Source: Confluentibacter flavum
Lineage (GTDB): Bacteria; Bacteroidota; Bacteroidia; Flavobacteriales; Flavobacteriaceae
Assembly (NCBI RefSeq): GCF_002843175.1
Contig: NZ_PJEO01000052.1
Location: forward strand, 87,418 to 151,417
Length of the DNA stretch: 64,000 bases
Direction of reading: 5' to 3'
This document shows positions 37,675 to 47,064 of the stretch, one piece after another (the first letter of the stretch is position 1; every line of letters starts with the position of its first letter). Both the position numbers and the translations under genes were made by a program. The notes below the pieces were generated by a model. That model was not told the origin of the DNA and did no database searches. It was given only the letters and a program-made list of their open reading frames with translations.

Positions 37675-38328
37675 TTAGTTTCCTTTTTTGTAATCTTCTA
37701 AAAACTTAGCTAAACCTAAATCTGTTAATGGGTGTTTTAATAAGCCTTCAATAGCGCTTAACGGACCAGTCATAACATCAGAACCTAATTTTGCACAATC
37801 AATAATATGCATATTATGGCGAACTGAAGCAGCTAATATTTGTGTTTCAAAACCATAATTATCATAAATAAGTCTGATTTCAGAAATTAAGTTTAAGCCA
37901 TCTGTAGATATATCATCCAAACGTCCAATAAATGGTGATACATAAGTAGCTCCAGCTTTAGCAGCAAGCAATGCCTGTCCTGCAGAAAACACTAAAGTGA
38001 CATTGGTTTTAATACCTTTTTCAGAGAAATATTTACATGCTTTTACACCATCTTTTATCATAGGTAATTTAACCACTATTTGTTCGTGCAATTCAGCTAA
38101 AGCTTCACCTTCCTTAATCATGCCTTCATAATCTGTTGCAATAACTTCAGCACTTACATCGCCATCTACAATGTTACAGATGTCTACATAATGTTTTAAA
38201 ATATTATCATGTCCAGTAATGCCTTCTTTAGCCATTAATGACGGATTAGTTGTTACACCATCAAGAACACCAAGATCTTGGGCATCTTTTATTTGTTGAA
38301 GATTAGCGGTATCAATAAAAAATTTCAT
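37675..38328 (-). CDS. fsa: Transaldolase / fructose-6-phosphate aldolase family
   Basis: A 217-residue short transaldolase. The Schiff-base Lys is in VKLPMIKDG, the N-terminal [20 protein letters not shown] and GVTTNPSLM match the small TalC/FSA subfamily, and AASVRH is the phosphate-site Arg. It is either a transaldolase of the pentose phosphate pathway or a fructose-6-phosphate aldolase; sequence does not decide. Start ATG at 38328, with an exact TAAATTTG promoter element upstream (38357-38364). Confidence 0.9.
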   Translation of the reverse strand: MKFFIDTANLQQIKDAQDLGVLDGVTTNPSLMAKEGITGHDNILKHYVDICNIVDGDVSAEVIATDYEGMIKEGEALAELHEQIVVKLPMIKDGVKACKYFSEKGIKTNVTLVFSAGQALLAAKAGATYVSPFIGRLDDISTDGLNLISEIRLIYDNYGFETQILAASVRHNMHIIDCAKLGSDVMTGPLSAIEGLLKHPLTDLGLAKFLEDYKKGN

Positions 38329-38356
38329 ATTGTTTCGTTTAGTTATTATTCAGTTG

Positions 38357-38364
38357 CAAATTTA
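38357..38364 (-). promoter_or_regulatory. -7 element for the transaldolase gene
   Basis: Exact TAAATTTG, about 29 bases before the ATG at 38328; no TTG at -33. Confidence 0.4.
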
Positions 38365-38428
38365 CAACTTTGTAAAAACCTAGCCTAAAGGTTTAATTAA
38401 AATATTTAAACAACTTACTTTAAGTTAT

Positions 38429-39232
38429 TTACAATTTATAATGTTTCATCAACATTTTTTCATAAACCTTATCGGGCAAAATGCGTTTCAATACAATAGA
38501 AAATTTTTGCATAAACGCCCCCACCTTATAGTGTACTTTAGGATTTTTGGTATTGATTACCTTTAAAACAGCTTGCGCCATCATGATGGGGTTGCTCCCG
38601 CTATCAACATGCGTATTCATTAAGTCTAAAGTATCTCCATAAGGCTTTTTGTATGGTGAACTTTCAAGAAGTGGTGCATGATATCTACCAGCTGCTATAT
38701 TTGTAGCAAAATCGCCAGGTGCTATATTTGTCATTTTGATATTAAAGTCTTTAAGTTCCATTCTAAAAGCTTCCGTTATAAGTTCTAACGCTCCCTTACT
38801 GGCACTATAAATTCCTCTATAAGGCAGTCCCATATAACCTGCAATAGAAGTAATGTTTATTATTAATCCTGAATGTTGTTTACGCATTTGAGGCAAAACT
38901 GCCTTAATAACATTAATGGGTCCGAAAAAATTAGTATCAAAATTGGCTTTAATTTCTGCTTCTGGCAGTTCTTCAATCGCTCCCGTAATACCAGCGCCTG
39001 CATTGTTTATAAGCACATCTATCCTACCCTCTTTTTCAACAATCGCTTTAATGGTTTCTTGTATGGTTTCAATTGTTTTTACATCTAACTGTAAAATAGG
39101 AAATTTACTGTCGGGATACTTTTCTGGATTCCGACTAGTTCCATAAACCTTGAACGCTCTTTCGACAAGATATTCCCCTATTGATTTTCCTATTCCAGAA
39201 GAACCTCCTGTAATTAAAACAACTTTAGACAT
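38429..39232 (-). CDS. Short-chain dehydrogenase/reductase
   Basis: A 267-residue SDR. NAD(P) motif VVLITGGSSGIGKSIGEY, NNAGAG, catalytic Ser in NITSIAGYMG, and YSASKGALE with the Tyr-Lys pair. The classical SDR layout is complete. Substrate unknown; the sequence resembles the broad group annotated as oxidoreductases acting on lipids or retinol-like alcohols. Its ATG at 39232 is 140 bases from the SRP RNA, with no gene between. Confidence 0.9.
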   Translation of the reverse strand: MSKVVLITGGSSGIGKSIGEYLVERAFKVYGTSRNPEKYPDSKFPILQLDVKTIETIQETIKAIVEKEGRIDVLINNAGAGITGAIEELPEAEIKANFDTNFFGPINVIKAVLPQMRKQHSGLIINITSIAGYMGLPYRGIYSASKGALELITEAFRMELKDFNIKMTNIAPGDFATNIAAGRYHAPLLESSPYKKPYGDTLDLMNTHVDSGSNPIMMAQAVLKVINTKNPKVHYKVGAFMQKFSIVLKRILPDKVYEKMLMKHYKL

Positions 39233-39371
39233 AAATTATATTCATAATTGATTATGTAAAATTAACAATGAATTTTACATGGGAGCATAAAATGAGCATG
39301 TTTTGAAGAAAAGAAGATGGGATTTTATACTTATTTTGATGAGATTCCTGCCTTCGCAGGAATAAATAAAA

Positions 39372-39470
39372 AAAGGCAAGCTACCTACATCACACCGCTA
39401 CGACCATTTACCTTTGCTGCGTTCCCGCCCTGGAGGATTCAACAGGAGCTGGTTGTGTAGGACTTGCCGG
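39372..39470 (-). ncRNA. ffs: Signal recognition particle RNA, small type
   Basis: On the minus strand the sequence carries GGGCGGGAACGCAGCAAAGG, the conserved apical loop region with the GGAA tetraloop and AGCA that binds the Ffh M domain. The arms pair GGCAAGTCCTACA near the 5' end with TGTAGGTAGCTTGCC at the 3' end, and a T run (39374-39368) ends the transcript. Length about 100 nt fits the small bacterial SRP RNA. A full consensus promoter lies upstream (39474-39503), which fixes the 5' end within a few bases. Confidence 0.92.
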
Positions 39471-39473
39471 CTG

Positions 39474-39503
39474 CAAAGATACAACCTTTTAAAATTTTCA
39501 CAA
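39474..39503 (-). promoter_or_regulatory. Promoter of the SRP RNA
   Basis: TTG (39503-39501), 19 bases, then TATCTTTG (39481-39474), an exact Bacteroidota consensus. Together with the cysteine desulfurase promoter it shows the window's sigma-factor type. Confidence 0.8.
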
Positions 39504-39556
39504 TGATTTTTTAAACTGATTTTAAATAAATATCTTGCTTAAAATTTAAGTTAAAA

Positions 39557-40579
39557 ATGAAACTATTTAAATTCCTCACAATCATTTTATTAAGCTCGTT
39601 TGTCCTGTCTTGCGGAACCAATAAAAATGATTTTACCATTAAAACCAATGCCAAGGAGCAAGTAATTTCTAATGCGGAAACCTTAATTCTGTCAATTGAA
39701 AATCCGAAAAACCATGCTATTGATTCTGTTAGATATACCTTAAACGGAAAATCAATAAAAGAAAACACGGATTTAAAAAACACTAAATTAGGAAATCAAA
39801 ATATTGAAGCTACTATTTTTTTTAATAACGAACAGCAAAAAACGGTTATTAAAATAACCGTTTTAAATAGTGAGCCACCAAAAATATATTCTTATAAAAT
39901 AATTAATGAATATCCTCACGATATCACTTCGTACACTCAAGGATTAGAGTTTTTTAATGACACGCTTTATGAAAGTACGGGACAGCACAAGGAATCAAAA
40001 CTCAGAAAATTAGATTACAAAACAGGCAACGTATTAAAGAACATCAATTTGGCAGATCAATATTTTGGTGAAGGCCTCACCATTATAAACAACAAAATTT
40101 ATCAATTAACATGGCAAGGAGGTCTTGGTTTTGTGTATGACGTTAATACTTTTGAAAAACTTAATGATTTCAAATATGGTAAAAGCAAAGAAGGTTGGGG
40201 ATTATGTAATGATAACAAAACCATCTATAAAAGTGACGGCACAGAACATATATGGCTATTAAATCCTGATACGATGGTTGAAGAAGACCATATTCAAGTG
40301 TATACCAATAAAGGTAAAATTGTTGAGATTAATGAAATGGAATGGATTAATGGCGAGATTTATGCCAACCGTTACCAAAAAGATGGCGTTGCTATCATCA
40401 ATCCAACAAACGGCGCTGTTATTGGTGTTATAGACTTTTCGCCATTAAAAAAACTAGTAACGCAACATCAAGGATTAGACGTGCTTAACGGCATAGCCTA
40501 TAACCCAAAAACCAAAACTATTTTTGTTACTGGAAAACGCTGGGATAAATTATTTGAGGTTGAAGTTGTTAAAAATTAA
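39557..40579 (+). CDS. Glutaminyl-peptide cyclotransferase, lipoprotein
   Basis: A 340-residue protein with a lipoprotein signal (SSFVLSCGTNKND, Cys at residue 21). The catalytic part (about 95-340) is the five-bladed propeller of bacterial/plant glutamine cyclotransferase: EYPHDITSYTQGLEFFNDTLYE, then GEGLTIINNKIYQLTW, and EMEWINGEIYANRYQ. It forms N-terminal pyroglutamate on peptides. The gene is divergent from the SRP RNA, and ends four bases before the convergent MFS gene. Confidence 0.9.
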   Translation: MKLFKFLTIILLSSFVLSCGTNKNDFTIKTNAKEQVISNAETLILSIENPKNHAIDSVRYTLNGKSIKENTDLKNTKLGNQNIEATIFFNNEQQKTVIKITVLNSEPPKIYSYKIINEYPHDITSYTQGLEFFNDTLYESTGQHKESKLRKLDYKTGNVLKNINLADQYFGEGLTIINNKIYQLTWQGGLGFVYDVNTFEKLNDFKYGKSKEGWGLCNDNKTIYKSDGTEHIWLLNPDTMVEEDHIQVYTNKGKIVEINEMEWINGEIYANRYQKDGVAIINPTNGAVIGVIDFSPLKKLVTQHQGLDVLNGIAYNPKTKTIFVTGKRWDKLFEVEVVKN

Positions 40580-40583
40580 ACTA

Positions 40584-41726
40584 TTAAGCATTTTTAGATT
40601 GATAGCGAAAGAATGCATAAGATAATGGAATAAACATTAATCCTGCTATAACAAAAACAAAGAAGGCCTTTTGTAAACCAAAAGCATGTGATAAATAACC
40701 TATAAATGGGGGCCCTAATAAAAACCCAATCGTAGCATAGGTAGATATTATTGAAATAGCCATTCCAGGAGAATACTTTTTTGAAGTTCCTGCCAATGCA
40801 AATGTCATAGGGAAAATAGGAGCCGTACCAAAACCTACGAGACAAAATCCAAATAGCGCAGACCAGAAAAACGGAAATACAACCGCTATTGAAATACCCA
40901 AGGCAATTAATAGAGCACTCAAAATATATGTTTTTTGAACGCCAATTTCTTGTGCCAGTCGATCGGAGAAAAATCTAGAAAACGCCATAGTTGCCATAAA
41001 AGTAAGATAGCCATAAGTAAAAACGTCTTCTTTAACGACTTCTTTAAAATATACCCCACTCCAATCGAACATGCCGCCTTCGCACATGGCCGCAAAAAAT
41101 ATAATCACACCTAGATATAGAATAAATGTGTCTGGTTTTCCTAAAATTAACTTGTTGCCCGAAGTCGATTTATCGTTCCTTAAGGTAAACTTATAACATG
41201 CCAAGGAAACAATTAACGTCGCTATTGAAATTACTAATAAATGAACCTGAATGGAAATGTCATTTTTCACCATTAATGTAGAAAACGCAACCCCTATTAA
41301 TCCGCCCGTACTCCACAAACCATGAAACGAACCAACAATCCGCTTTTCAAACTTATTTTGTAAGGTTATGGATTGTGTATTCATTGAAATATTTAAAATC
41401 CTCATAAAGAACGAAAACAGACAAATAGCCAATACCAACATAAAAGACGTTGTGGCGTAACCAATTAAAGCCAGTGAAAAAGAGAAAAACACAAATGATA
41501 CTACAAGTGGGATTCTACTATCAAATTTTGACACCAACCAACCAGAAATAGGCAATCCAATAATGGAACTTATGGGCATTGTTAAAAGAATCGTTCCAAG
41601 CTCGGCATCATTTAAATTAAAAAAGGCTTTTATGGTTGGAATGCGTGATGCCCATGAAGAAAAACAAATTCCAGAAAGAAAAAAATATACACTTAAAGCA
41701 ATACGCTGTTTAGCACGGGTTTCCAT
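40584..41726 (-). CDS. MFS transporter
   Basis: A 380-residue major facilitator with twelve hydrophobic segments. Near the N-terminus is FFLSGICFSSWASRIPTIK, the sugar-transporter-like group that includes E. coli YbjJ; the conserved loop 2-3 motif (SGWLVSKFDSRIPL) is present. Substrate unknown. An exact TATTTTTG promoter element lies upstream (41750-41757). Confidence 0.88.
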   Translation of the reverse strand: METRAKQRIALSVYFFLSGICFSSWASRIPTIKAFFNLNDAELGTILLTMPISSIIGLPISGWLVSKFDSRIPLVVSFVFFSFSLALIGYATTSFMLVLAICLFSFFMRILNISMNTQSITLQNKFEKRIVGSFHGLWSTGGLIGVAFSTLMVKNDISIQVHLLVISIATLIVSLACYKFTLRNDKSTSGNKLILGKPDTFILYLGVIIFFAAMCEGGMFDWSGVYFKEVVKEDVFTYGYLTFMATMAFSRFFSDRLAQEIGVQKTYILSALLIALGISIAVVFPFFWSALFGFCLVGFGTAPIFPMTFALAGTSKKYSPGMAISIISTYATIGFLLGPPFIGYLSHAFGLQKAFFVFVIAGLMFIPLSYAFFRYQSKNA

Positions 41727-41749
41727 TTAACTCTTGAAAATTTTAAGTG

Positions 41750-41757
41750 CAAAAATA
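41750..41757 (-). promoter_or_regulatory. -7 element for the MFS gene
   Basis: Exact TATTTTTG, 24 bases before the ATG at 41726. Confidence 0.4.
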
Positions 41758-41852
41758 GTATAACATTTGCTTTATTCTTATAAACGGTTAAATAAATTAA
41801 TTCCTATTTAAATATAAGTATTTTACCTATTTATACTACATGCCTGGAAATG

Positions 41853-41860
41853 TAATTTTG
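41853..41860 (+). promoter_or_regulatory. -7 element for the lipocalin-like lipoprotein gene
   Basis: Exact TAATTTTG, 30 bases before the ATG at 41891. Confidence 0.4.
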
Positions 41861-41890
41861 CGATTACAATAAATCAAATATCCTAAAATA

Positions 41891-42403
41891 ATGAATACTT
41901 TACATATTGATATTAAAAAGTTAAAAAGTAACGCAACTTATATCTTAAGTTTTACTTTGATTTTCTTAATCTTAGGGTGCTCCGTTGAAACCAATGACGT
42001 AAATGAGAAAGTAAATGAAACATTAATGTCGAAAAATTGGATACGCGATAGCTATGTAAATAAAAATTCTACAGGTCATTTTGAAACTTATGAAAGTAAA
42101 TCAGAACTTCAATTTTTCTCTAATGGAAACTTACTAATAAAGGAGCCACAATCTGATGATAACAATGGTTCAGGTTTAATAGCGCCTCCAATAGGTTTTC
42201 CGGATACATTACTAATTAATGGTACATGGACCTATTTTGAAAATACCAACACTTTAACATTAAAGGTAGATGATAGTATGTCACAAAAAAGCACCTGTAA
42301 CTACATTAATTGGAAATTAACTCGTCTTGATAATAATCAGTTTGAAATTGAAAATAATGACGCTACGGAAATTATTAAAGTAAACTTTAAACATAAAATT
42401 TAA
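41891..42403 (+). CDS. Lipocalin-like lipoprotein
   Basis: A 170-residue protein with a lipoprotein signal (FTLIFLILGCSVETND, Cys near residue 30) after an N-terminal leader of about 13 residues. The mature part is a small beta-barrel-like domain (MSKNWIRDSYVNKNS, ELQFFSNGNLLI, NGTWTYFENTNTLTLK), resembling the lipocalin-like stress lipoproteins common in Bacteroidota. Function unknown. The start may lie downstream, since the leader is longer than usual. Confidence 0.7.
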   Translation: MNTLHIDIKKLKSNATYILSFTLIFLILGCSVETNDVNEKVNETLMSKNWIRDSYVNKNSTGHFETYESKSELQFFSNGNLLIKEPQSDDNNGSGLIAPPIGFPDTLLINGTWTYFENTNTLTLKVDDSMSQKSTCNYINWKLTRLDNNQFEIENNDATEIIKVNFKHKI

Positions 42404-42548
42404 GCTTCAAAAGTTATAATAGTATTCATCATATTCCAATTAAATAAATTTATATTTTTTATATAACTGCGCCTTTTATATCAAATTAGTATTATTTTAG
42501 TGCATGTTTCTGCTTTGTCTTGAACATACATCTTTTATTGATTTAACA

Positions 42549-43811
42549 ATGCCAACCAAAAAATTAGAATTTTATTTATCATTAAAAATTGCTTTTATCT
42601 ATTTTTTAGTAGGTAGTCTTTACATCATATTTTCTGATATACTTTTAGAAAAAATGCTTCCTCCTGAAACCGTAACTGAGTTTCAATCCTATAAGGGTTT
42701 GGCGTATGTGTTTTTAACATCTTTTCTTCTTTTCTTCTTATTAAAGAATAATTTAAAGAAAATTAATACTAGTGAACAAAAGTATCGCTTGTTAGCCGAC
42801 CATTCAAAAGATTTGATATTCTTAGTTAATCCAGATTCTGAAATTGTATATCTGAGTCCATCTGTAAAAGATTTATTAGGATATGAGGTTAGTGAAGCTA
42901 TAGGTAGAAAAAAATATGATTTTATTCATCCTGATGATTTAAAAAAAGTTGAAAACAATATTAATGACCTATTACTAAAAGGAAAATCAAAACCAATTAC
43001 ATATAGGGTTAAAAATAAAGCAAATGACTATATATGGTTTGAATCTTTAAAAGAACTCATTACAAAAAACAACAAGGTAATAGGCATCGTCTCTTCTTGT
43101 CGTGATGTTACCGAACGTGTAGAAGCAAATAGAGCAATTAAAAACTATCAAAAATCTTTACAAAATTTAACTACTGAAATTTTTTTAGTCGAAGAAAAGC
43201 AAAGAAAGGAAATTGCTGCTAATATTCATGACCATTTAAGCCAATCATTAGTGATTTCGAAAATGAAACTAAAGGATTTAAGAGAAAATACATCCTTAAA
43301 AAACCACGTCTCGGATATCGATTTTATTAATACCCATATTACGGATGCCCTTGAAAATTCAAGAAAAATCACTTATGATTTATGTCCGCCTGTGTTGTAT
43401 CAATTAGGCATTATTGACACCATGCATTGGTTTTCAGATAAAATAGAAGAACAGTATCATATCAAGGTTGAATTCACAACAAACATAGAAAGCATACAAT
43501 TAGATGATAATGAACTCATTTCCATTTATCGTTCTATTCAAGAAATTGTTACCAATTCGATTAAACATGCAAATGCAAGTTTAATTCATATTGATTTTAA
43601 ATTTGTTGATGAAGGCTTGAATATTTTAGTTTCAGATAATGGAAAGGGTTTTAATGTAGATAACATACTAAGTAATAAAATTCTTAGTAATGGGTTTGGT
43701 TTATTCACATTAAAGGAAAGAATAAATAACTTAAAGGGCACCGTAAATATAACTTCTAAGCCTATTATTGAAACTGGTACAATTGTAAAAATTTTTATAT
43801 ATTTACAATAG
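42549..43811 (+). CDS. PAS-containing sensor histidine kinase (NarX/DesK class)
   Basis: A 420-residue kinase starting at the ATG at 42549 (MPTKKLEFYLSLKIA). Two transmembrane helices (about 12-32 and 53-72) with a short extracytoplasmic loop, a PAS domain with PAC tail (about 90-205), a HisKA_3 dimerisation domain with the phospho-His in EIAANIHDHLSQSL, and a HATPase domain (NSIKHANA, SDNGKGF, GFGLFTLKERI). It is followed 21 bases later by its likely partner, a NarL-type regulator. The signal is unknown; the extracytoplasmic part is too short for a typical sensor domain. Confidence 0.92.
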   Translation: MPTKKLEFYLSLKIAFIYFLVGSLYIIFSDILLEKMLPPETVTEFQSYKGLAYVFLTSFLLFFLLKNNLKKINTSEQKYRLLADHSKDLIFLVNPDSEIVYLSPSVKDLLGYEVSEAIGRKKYDFIHPDDLKKVENNINDLLLKGKSKPITYRVKNKANDYIWFESLKELITKNNKVIGIVSSCRDVTERVEANRAIKNYQKSLQNLTTEIFLVEEKQRKEIAANIHDHLSQSLVISKMKLKDLRENTSLKNHVSDIDFINTHITDALENSRKITYDLCPPVLYQLGIIDTMHWFSDKIEEQYHIKVEFTTNIESIQLDDNELISIYRSIQEIVTNSIKHANASLIHIDFKFVDEGLNILVSDNGKGFNVDNILSNKILSNGFGLFTLKERINNLKGTVNITSKPIIETGTIVKIFIYLQ

Positions 43812-43832
43812 GAATTATTGTAATAATTTATT

Positions 43833-44474
43833 TTGGAAACTTCAATTTTATTAGTAGATGATCATAAGATAGTTAGAAATGGCTTAAGAAGTTTAATTGA
43901 AAAAAAACAAACTTTAAAAGTTATTGGTGAAGCTTCAAATGGCAGGGACGCTATTAAATTTTGTGAAAAATTTAAGCCCGACGTGGTCATTATGGATATT
44001 GCCATGTCTGGTCTTAATGGCGTACAAGCCACAAAACAAATTATTGATATCGATTCAAATATAAAAGTCATTGCTTTGTCTATGCACTCAGACAAACAAT
44101 TTGTTATAGGCATGTTCAAAGCGGGAGCTTATGGCTATTTACTAAAAGACAGCAGTTCCGAAGAGCTTATTGAAGCCATTTTATCTGTAGTCCGCAACCA
44201 AAAATATGTAAGTCAAAAAATTTCGGATGTCCTTATTGAAAATATCTCAAGCAATGGTAACAAAAATGAGGTTGATGTGCTTACAACCAGAGAAATTGAA
44301 GTACTCCAGCTGATTGCAGAAGGCAACTCATCAAAAGACATAGGCGAATTACTTTTTGTAAGCCCAAAAACCGTTGATGTGCATCGCACCAATATTATGC
44401 ATAAATTAAATTTATTTACTATTCCAGACTTAACAAAATATGCCATTAAAGAGGGCATCATTTCATTGGAATAA
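43833..44474 (+). CDS. NarL/FixJ-type response regulator
   Basis: A 213-residue regulator with a TTG start at 43833 giving METSILLVDDHKIVRNGLRS. Receiver domain with phospho-acceptor D55 (VVIMDIAMSG) and LuxR-type helix-turn-helix (LTTREIEVLQLIAEGNSS, VSPKTVDVHRTNIMHKL). It is the output of the kinase upstream. A weak hairpin terminator follows at 44538-44560. Confidence 0.93.
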   Translation: METSILLVDDHKIVRNGLRSLIEKKQTLKVIGEASNGRDAIKFCEKFKPDVVIMDIAMSGLNGVQATKQIIDIDSNIKVIALSMHSDKQFVIGMFKAGAYGYLLKDSSSEELIEAILSVVRNQKYVSQKISDVLIENISSNGNKNEVDVLTTREIEVLQLIAEGNSSKDIGELLFVSPKTVDVHRTNIMHKLNLFTIPDLTKYAIKEGIISLE

Positions 44475-44537
44475 CAATTTCCATCTTACATTTCATAAAG
44501 CTATAAGCGTTGTTTAAGAAAATTACTAGGGTAATCT

Positions 44538-44560
44538 AAAAACAATGCTTATTGTTTTTT
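44538..44560 (+). terminator. Probable terminator after the response-regulator gene
   Basis: An AT-only 9-bp stem AAAAACAAT (44538-44546) with ATTGTTTTT (44551-44559) and a T-rich end; weaker than the GC-clamped terminators elsewhere. Confidence 0.5.
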
Positions 44561-44604
44561 GAGCATTTATATATAATATTTGTAGTACAACCAACACACT
44601 CAAA

Positions 44605-46557
44605 ATGGGTCAGTTTAAGCAAATATCAAAAATTTTAAAATTTATACCAAACAGCTTTACAAAAAGTGAAATATATAACATACTTAATTGTATACCGTTG
44701 CCAATAGCAATGGTTGATAATTGTCAGAATATTATTTTTACCAATCAACAATTTCTAGACTTTATAGGTATTTCAAACTTAAACAACCTAAGTTGTAAAA
44801 ATTCATTTTGCAACAATTTATCCTGTATCTGCCGTGTCATTAATGATACTAATGATGAAAAGCCATCCAACAAAGTAAAAAGACGTTTCATTAAAAATGA
44901 TGGTAGCATCGCATTTATAAATAGAATAACCCACCAATTAGAAATTAACCATGTAGCCTGTAAGTTGATTTTTATTATTGACATTACAGAAGAAGAGATG
45001 CTAAAAAAACATCAAGACTTAATAATAAAAGAAAAGTCGATAGCAGAACTATATGCATTAAAAGAGGCTAAAAAATTTGAATTTCTTTTTGAAAATTTAG
45101 GAGATGCACTCTATTTATTGAACAAAAAAGGTGGCTTTGTAAAAGTAAATGAAAAAGCTTCCCAATATTTAGGCTATTCTAAAGAAGAATTACTAAAAAT
45201 GAATGTTTTAGATATTAATGAACCTAAAAACATTTTAAAGTCTAAAAGAATCATTAAACATATAAAAAAGAATAAAAAGTTATTATTTGAAACAAACCAT
45301 GTCACTAAAAATGGAGACATAAAAACGGTTGAAGTGACGGCTAGATATATAAATTTAAATAATGAGGATTTTATTTTTAGCAGTGTTCGTGATATTACCC
45401 AAAGAAAAAAGATGGAACAAGATTTACTTTTTTCAAAAGAAAAAGCCCAGGAATCTGAAAAGTTAAAATACGCCTTTTTAAATACTATTAGCCATCAAGT
45501 AAGAACGCCATTAAGTGGCATTTTAGGGATTATGGATATACTTGAAAACAATTACACAAATTTAACACTTGAAAAAAGGACTGAATTTTTTGAAACAATC
45601 AGAAATTGTAGTGATAAACTTTTAAATACTATTGAAGATGTTATTGAAGTTTCAAAATTGAGTTCCGGTATAGCAGAACCTAAACCAAGCTCATTTTCAT
45701 TAAAGGCAGAGATAGAAAAGTTAATAAAAGAACTAAAGGAAATCCACAATGAAAATAACAATACGTTTTCTCTGGAAATGGACACAAGCGTTACTGTGAT
45801 TAAAACAGATAAAAACATTCTCATTCGTGTTTTAAAAAATTTAATGGATAATGCTTTTAAATTTAATTTCAATAAAAATTTAAAATTAACCATACAAAAT
45901 AGAGACGACAGTATATTTTTTTCAATGGAAGACGATGGTGATGGCATCAAAGAAAAATGTATTGGTAGTATATTTGAACCATTTACCCAATCAGAATTTA
46001 GTTTAAATCAAACAATCAATGGATCTGGTTTAGGTTTAACCATATCAAAAAAAATAATTAACTGCCTAGGAGGCGATTTAAAAGTTGAAAACTTGGACGG
46101 TAAAGGAATTAAATTTTATTTTACGATTCCTAACATGCTTTTAAATGAATTGGGAACAAGTGAAGAAAAACTAAAAAACAAAACCATATTAATTGCAGAA
46201 GATGACCTTATCACCTACTTGTTTTTAAAAAATTTACTGGAAGGAGAAGGTTGCCTTCTAATTCATGCCATGAACGGGAAAGAAGCTGTTGAGAAATTTG
46301 AAAAAAACAAACAAATTGATTTAATTATAATGGATATCAATATGCCCATCATGGATGGATTAACTGCTACTCAAGCCATAAGAAATACCTGTTCTGAAAT
46401 ACCTATTTTAGCACATTCTGCCTTTGTTCATGACCGATTCAATGATAATTGTCTAGAATATGGTTTTAATGATTTTATAGAAAAACCAGTGAAAAAGAAG
46501 ATTTTACTGGAAAAAATAACTACATATACTAAAAATAAGCATATTTCTTATTTTTAA
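44605..46557 (+). CDS. Soluble hybrid histidine kinase (PAS-PAS-HisKA-HATPase-REC)
   Basis: A 650-residue protein with no membrane segment. A first PAS-like domain (about 22-130) with a Cys-rich CKNSFCNNLSCIC, a second PAS domain (about 160-268), HisKA with H297 in NTISHQVRTPLSG, a HATPase domain ending in GLGLTISKKI, and a C-terminal receiver with D577 (IIMDINMPIMDG). The Cys cluster could bind a metal or Fe-S cluster, or sense redox state. It has no DNA-binding domain, so it must signal onward, perhaps to the lone receiver 42 bases downstream. Confidence 0.92.
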   Translation: MGQFKQISKILKFIPNSFTKSEIYNILNCIPLPIAMVDNCQNIIFTNQQFLDFIGISNLNNLSCKNSFCNNLSCICRVINDTNDEKPSNKVKRRFIKNDGSIAFINRITHQLEINHVACKLIFIIDITEEEMLKKHQDLIIKEKSIAELYALKEAKKFEFLFENLGDALYLLNKKGGFVKVNEKASQYLGYSKEELLKMNVLDINEPKNILKSKRIIKHIKKNKKLLFETNHVTKNGDIKTVEVTARYINLNNEDFIFSSVRDITQRKKMEQDLLFSKEKAQESEKLKYAFLNTISHQVRTPLSGILGIMDILENNYTNLTLEKRTEFFETIRNCSDKLLNTIEDVIEVSKLSSGIAEPKPSSFSLKAEIEKLIKELKEIHNENNNTFSLEMDTSVTVIKTDKNILIRVLKNLMDNAFKFNFNKNLKLTIQNRDDSIFFSMEDDGDGIKEKCIGSIFEPFTQSEFSLNQTINGSGLGLTISKKIINCLGGDLKVENLDGKGIKFYFTIPNMLLNELGTSEEKLKNKTILIAEDDLITYLFLKNLLEGEGCLLIHAMNGKEAVEKFEKNKQIDLIIMDINMPIMDGLTATQAIRNTCSEIPILAHSAFVHDRFNDNCLEYGFNDFIEKPVKKKILLEKITTYTKNKHISYF

Positions 46558-46598
46558 TATATGTTGAACATTTTACTTTTATTCAAGTTAACTGAAAA

Positions 46599-47000
46599 AT
46601 GAATAAACTAATTTCCCATTATATGTTAGTTGTTGAAGACGAACCCATTATAAGCGAAAAAATAGTAAAAAAATTAACGGACTTTATTGATTCAAAAAAA
46701 ATAAAATTAGCGAATACCGTTGCAGGATCGCTAGATTTATTAGATACCTGCAAATTTAATATCATCATCTTAGATTTAAATTTGAATGATGGCAATGGTA
46801 TAACTATTTTGAATAAGGTAAAAGAAGATCATTTAAAATCGTTGGTTTACGTATTTTCAATAAATTCTGAATTAAAAAATATATGTCTTAAAAAAGGAGC
46901 CACGGCATTTTTTGATAAATCAAAGGATTTTGATGATTTAATTTCAACGGTTAAAACCGCTTATCAAAATATTTTTAATGAATCAGACTCTGTACAATGA
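46599..47000 (+). CDS. Single-domain response regulator
   Basis: A 133-residue receiver-only protein: acidic pocket in VVEDEP, phospho-acceptor D59 (IIILDLNLNDG), and a Lys in FFDKSKD. No output domain. It follows the hybrid kinase, so a phosphorelay or a protein-protein output is likely. It is the last gene before the NRPS cluster, which lies on the other strand. Confidence 0.88.
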   Translation: MNKLISHYMLVVEDEPIISEKIVKKLTDFIDSKKIKLANTVAGSLDLLDTCKFNIIILDLNLNDGNGITILNKVKEDHLKSLVYVFSINSELKNICLKKGATAFFDKSKDFDDLISTVKTAYQNIFNESDSVQ

Positions 47001-47064
47001 CGATTAGTAATTCCCTAGGAACCTATCCCATAGCAATAACACAAAATTTCAAAGGACTCCAACC

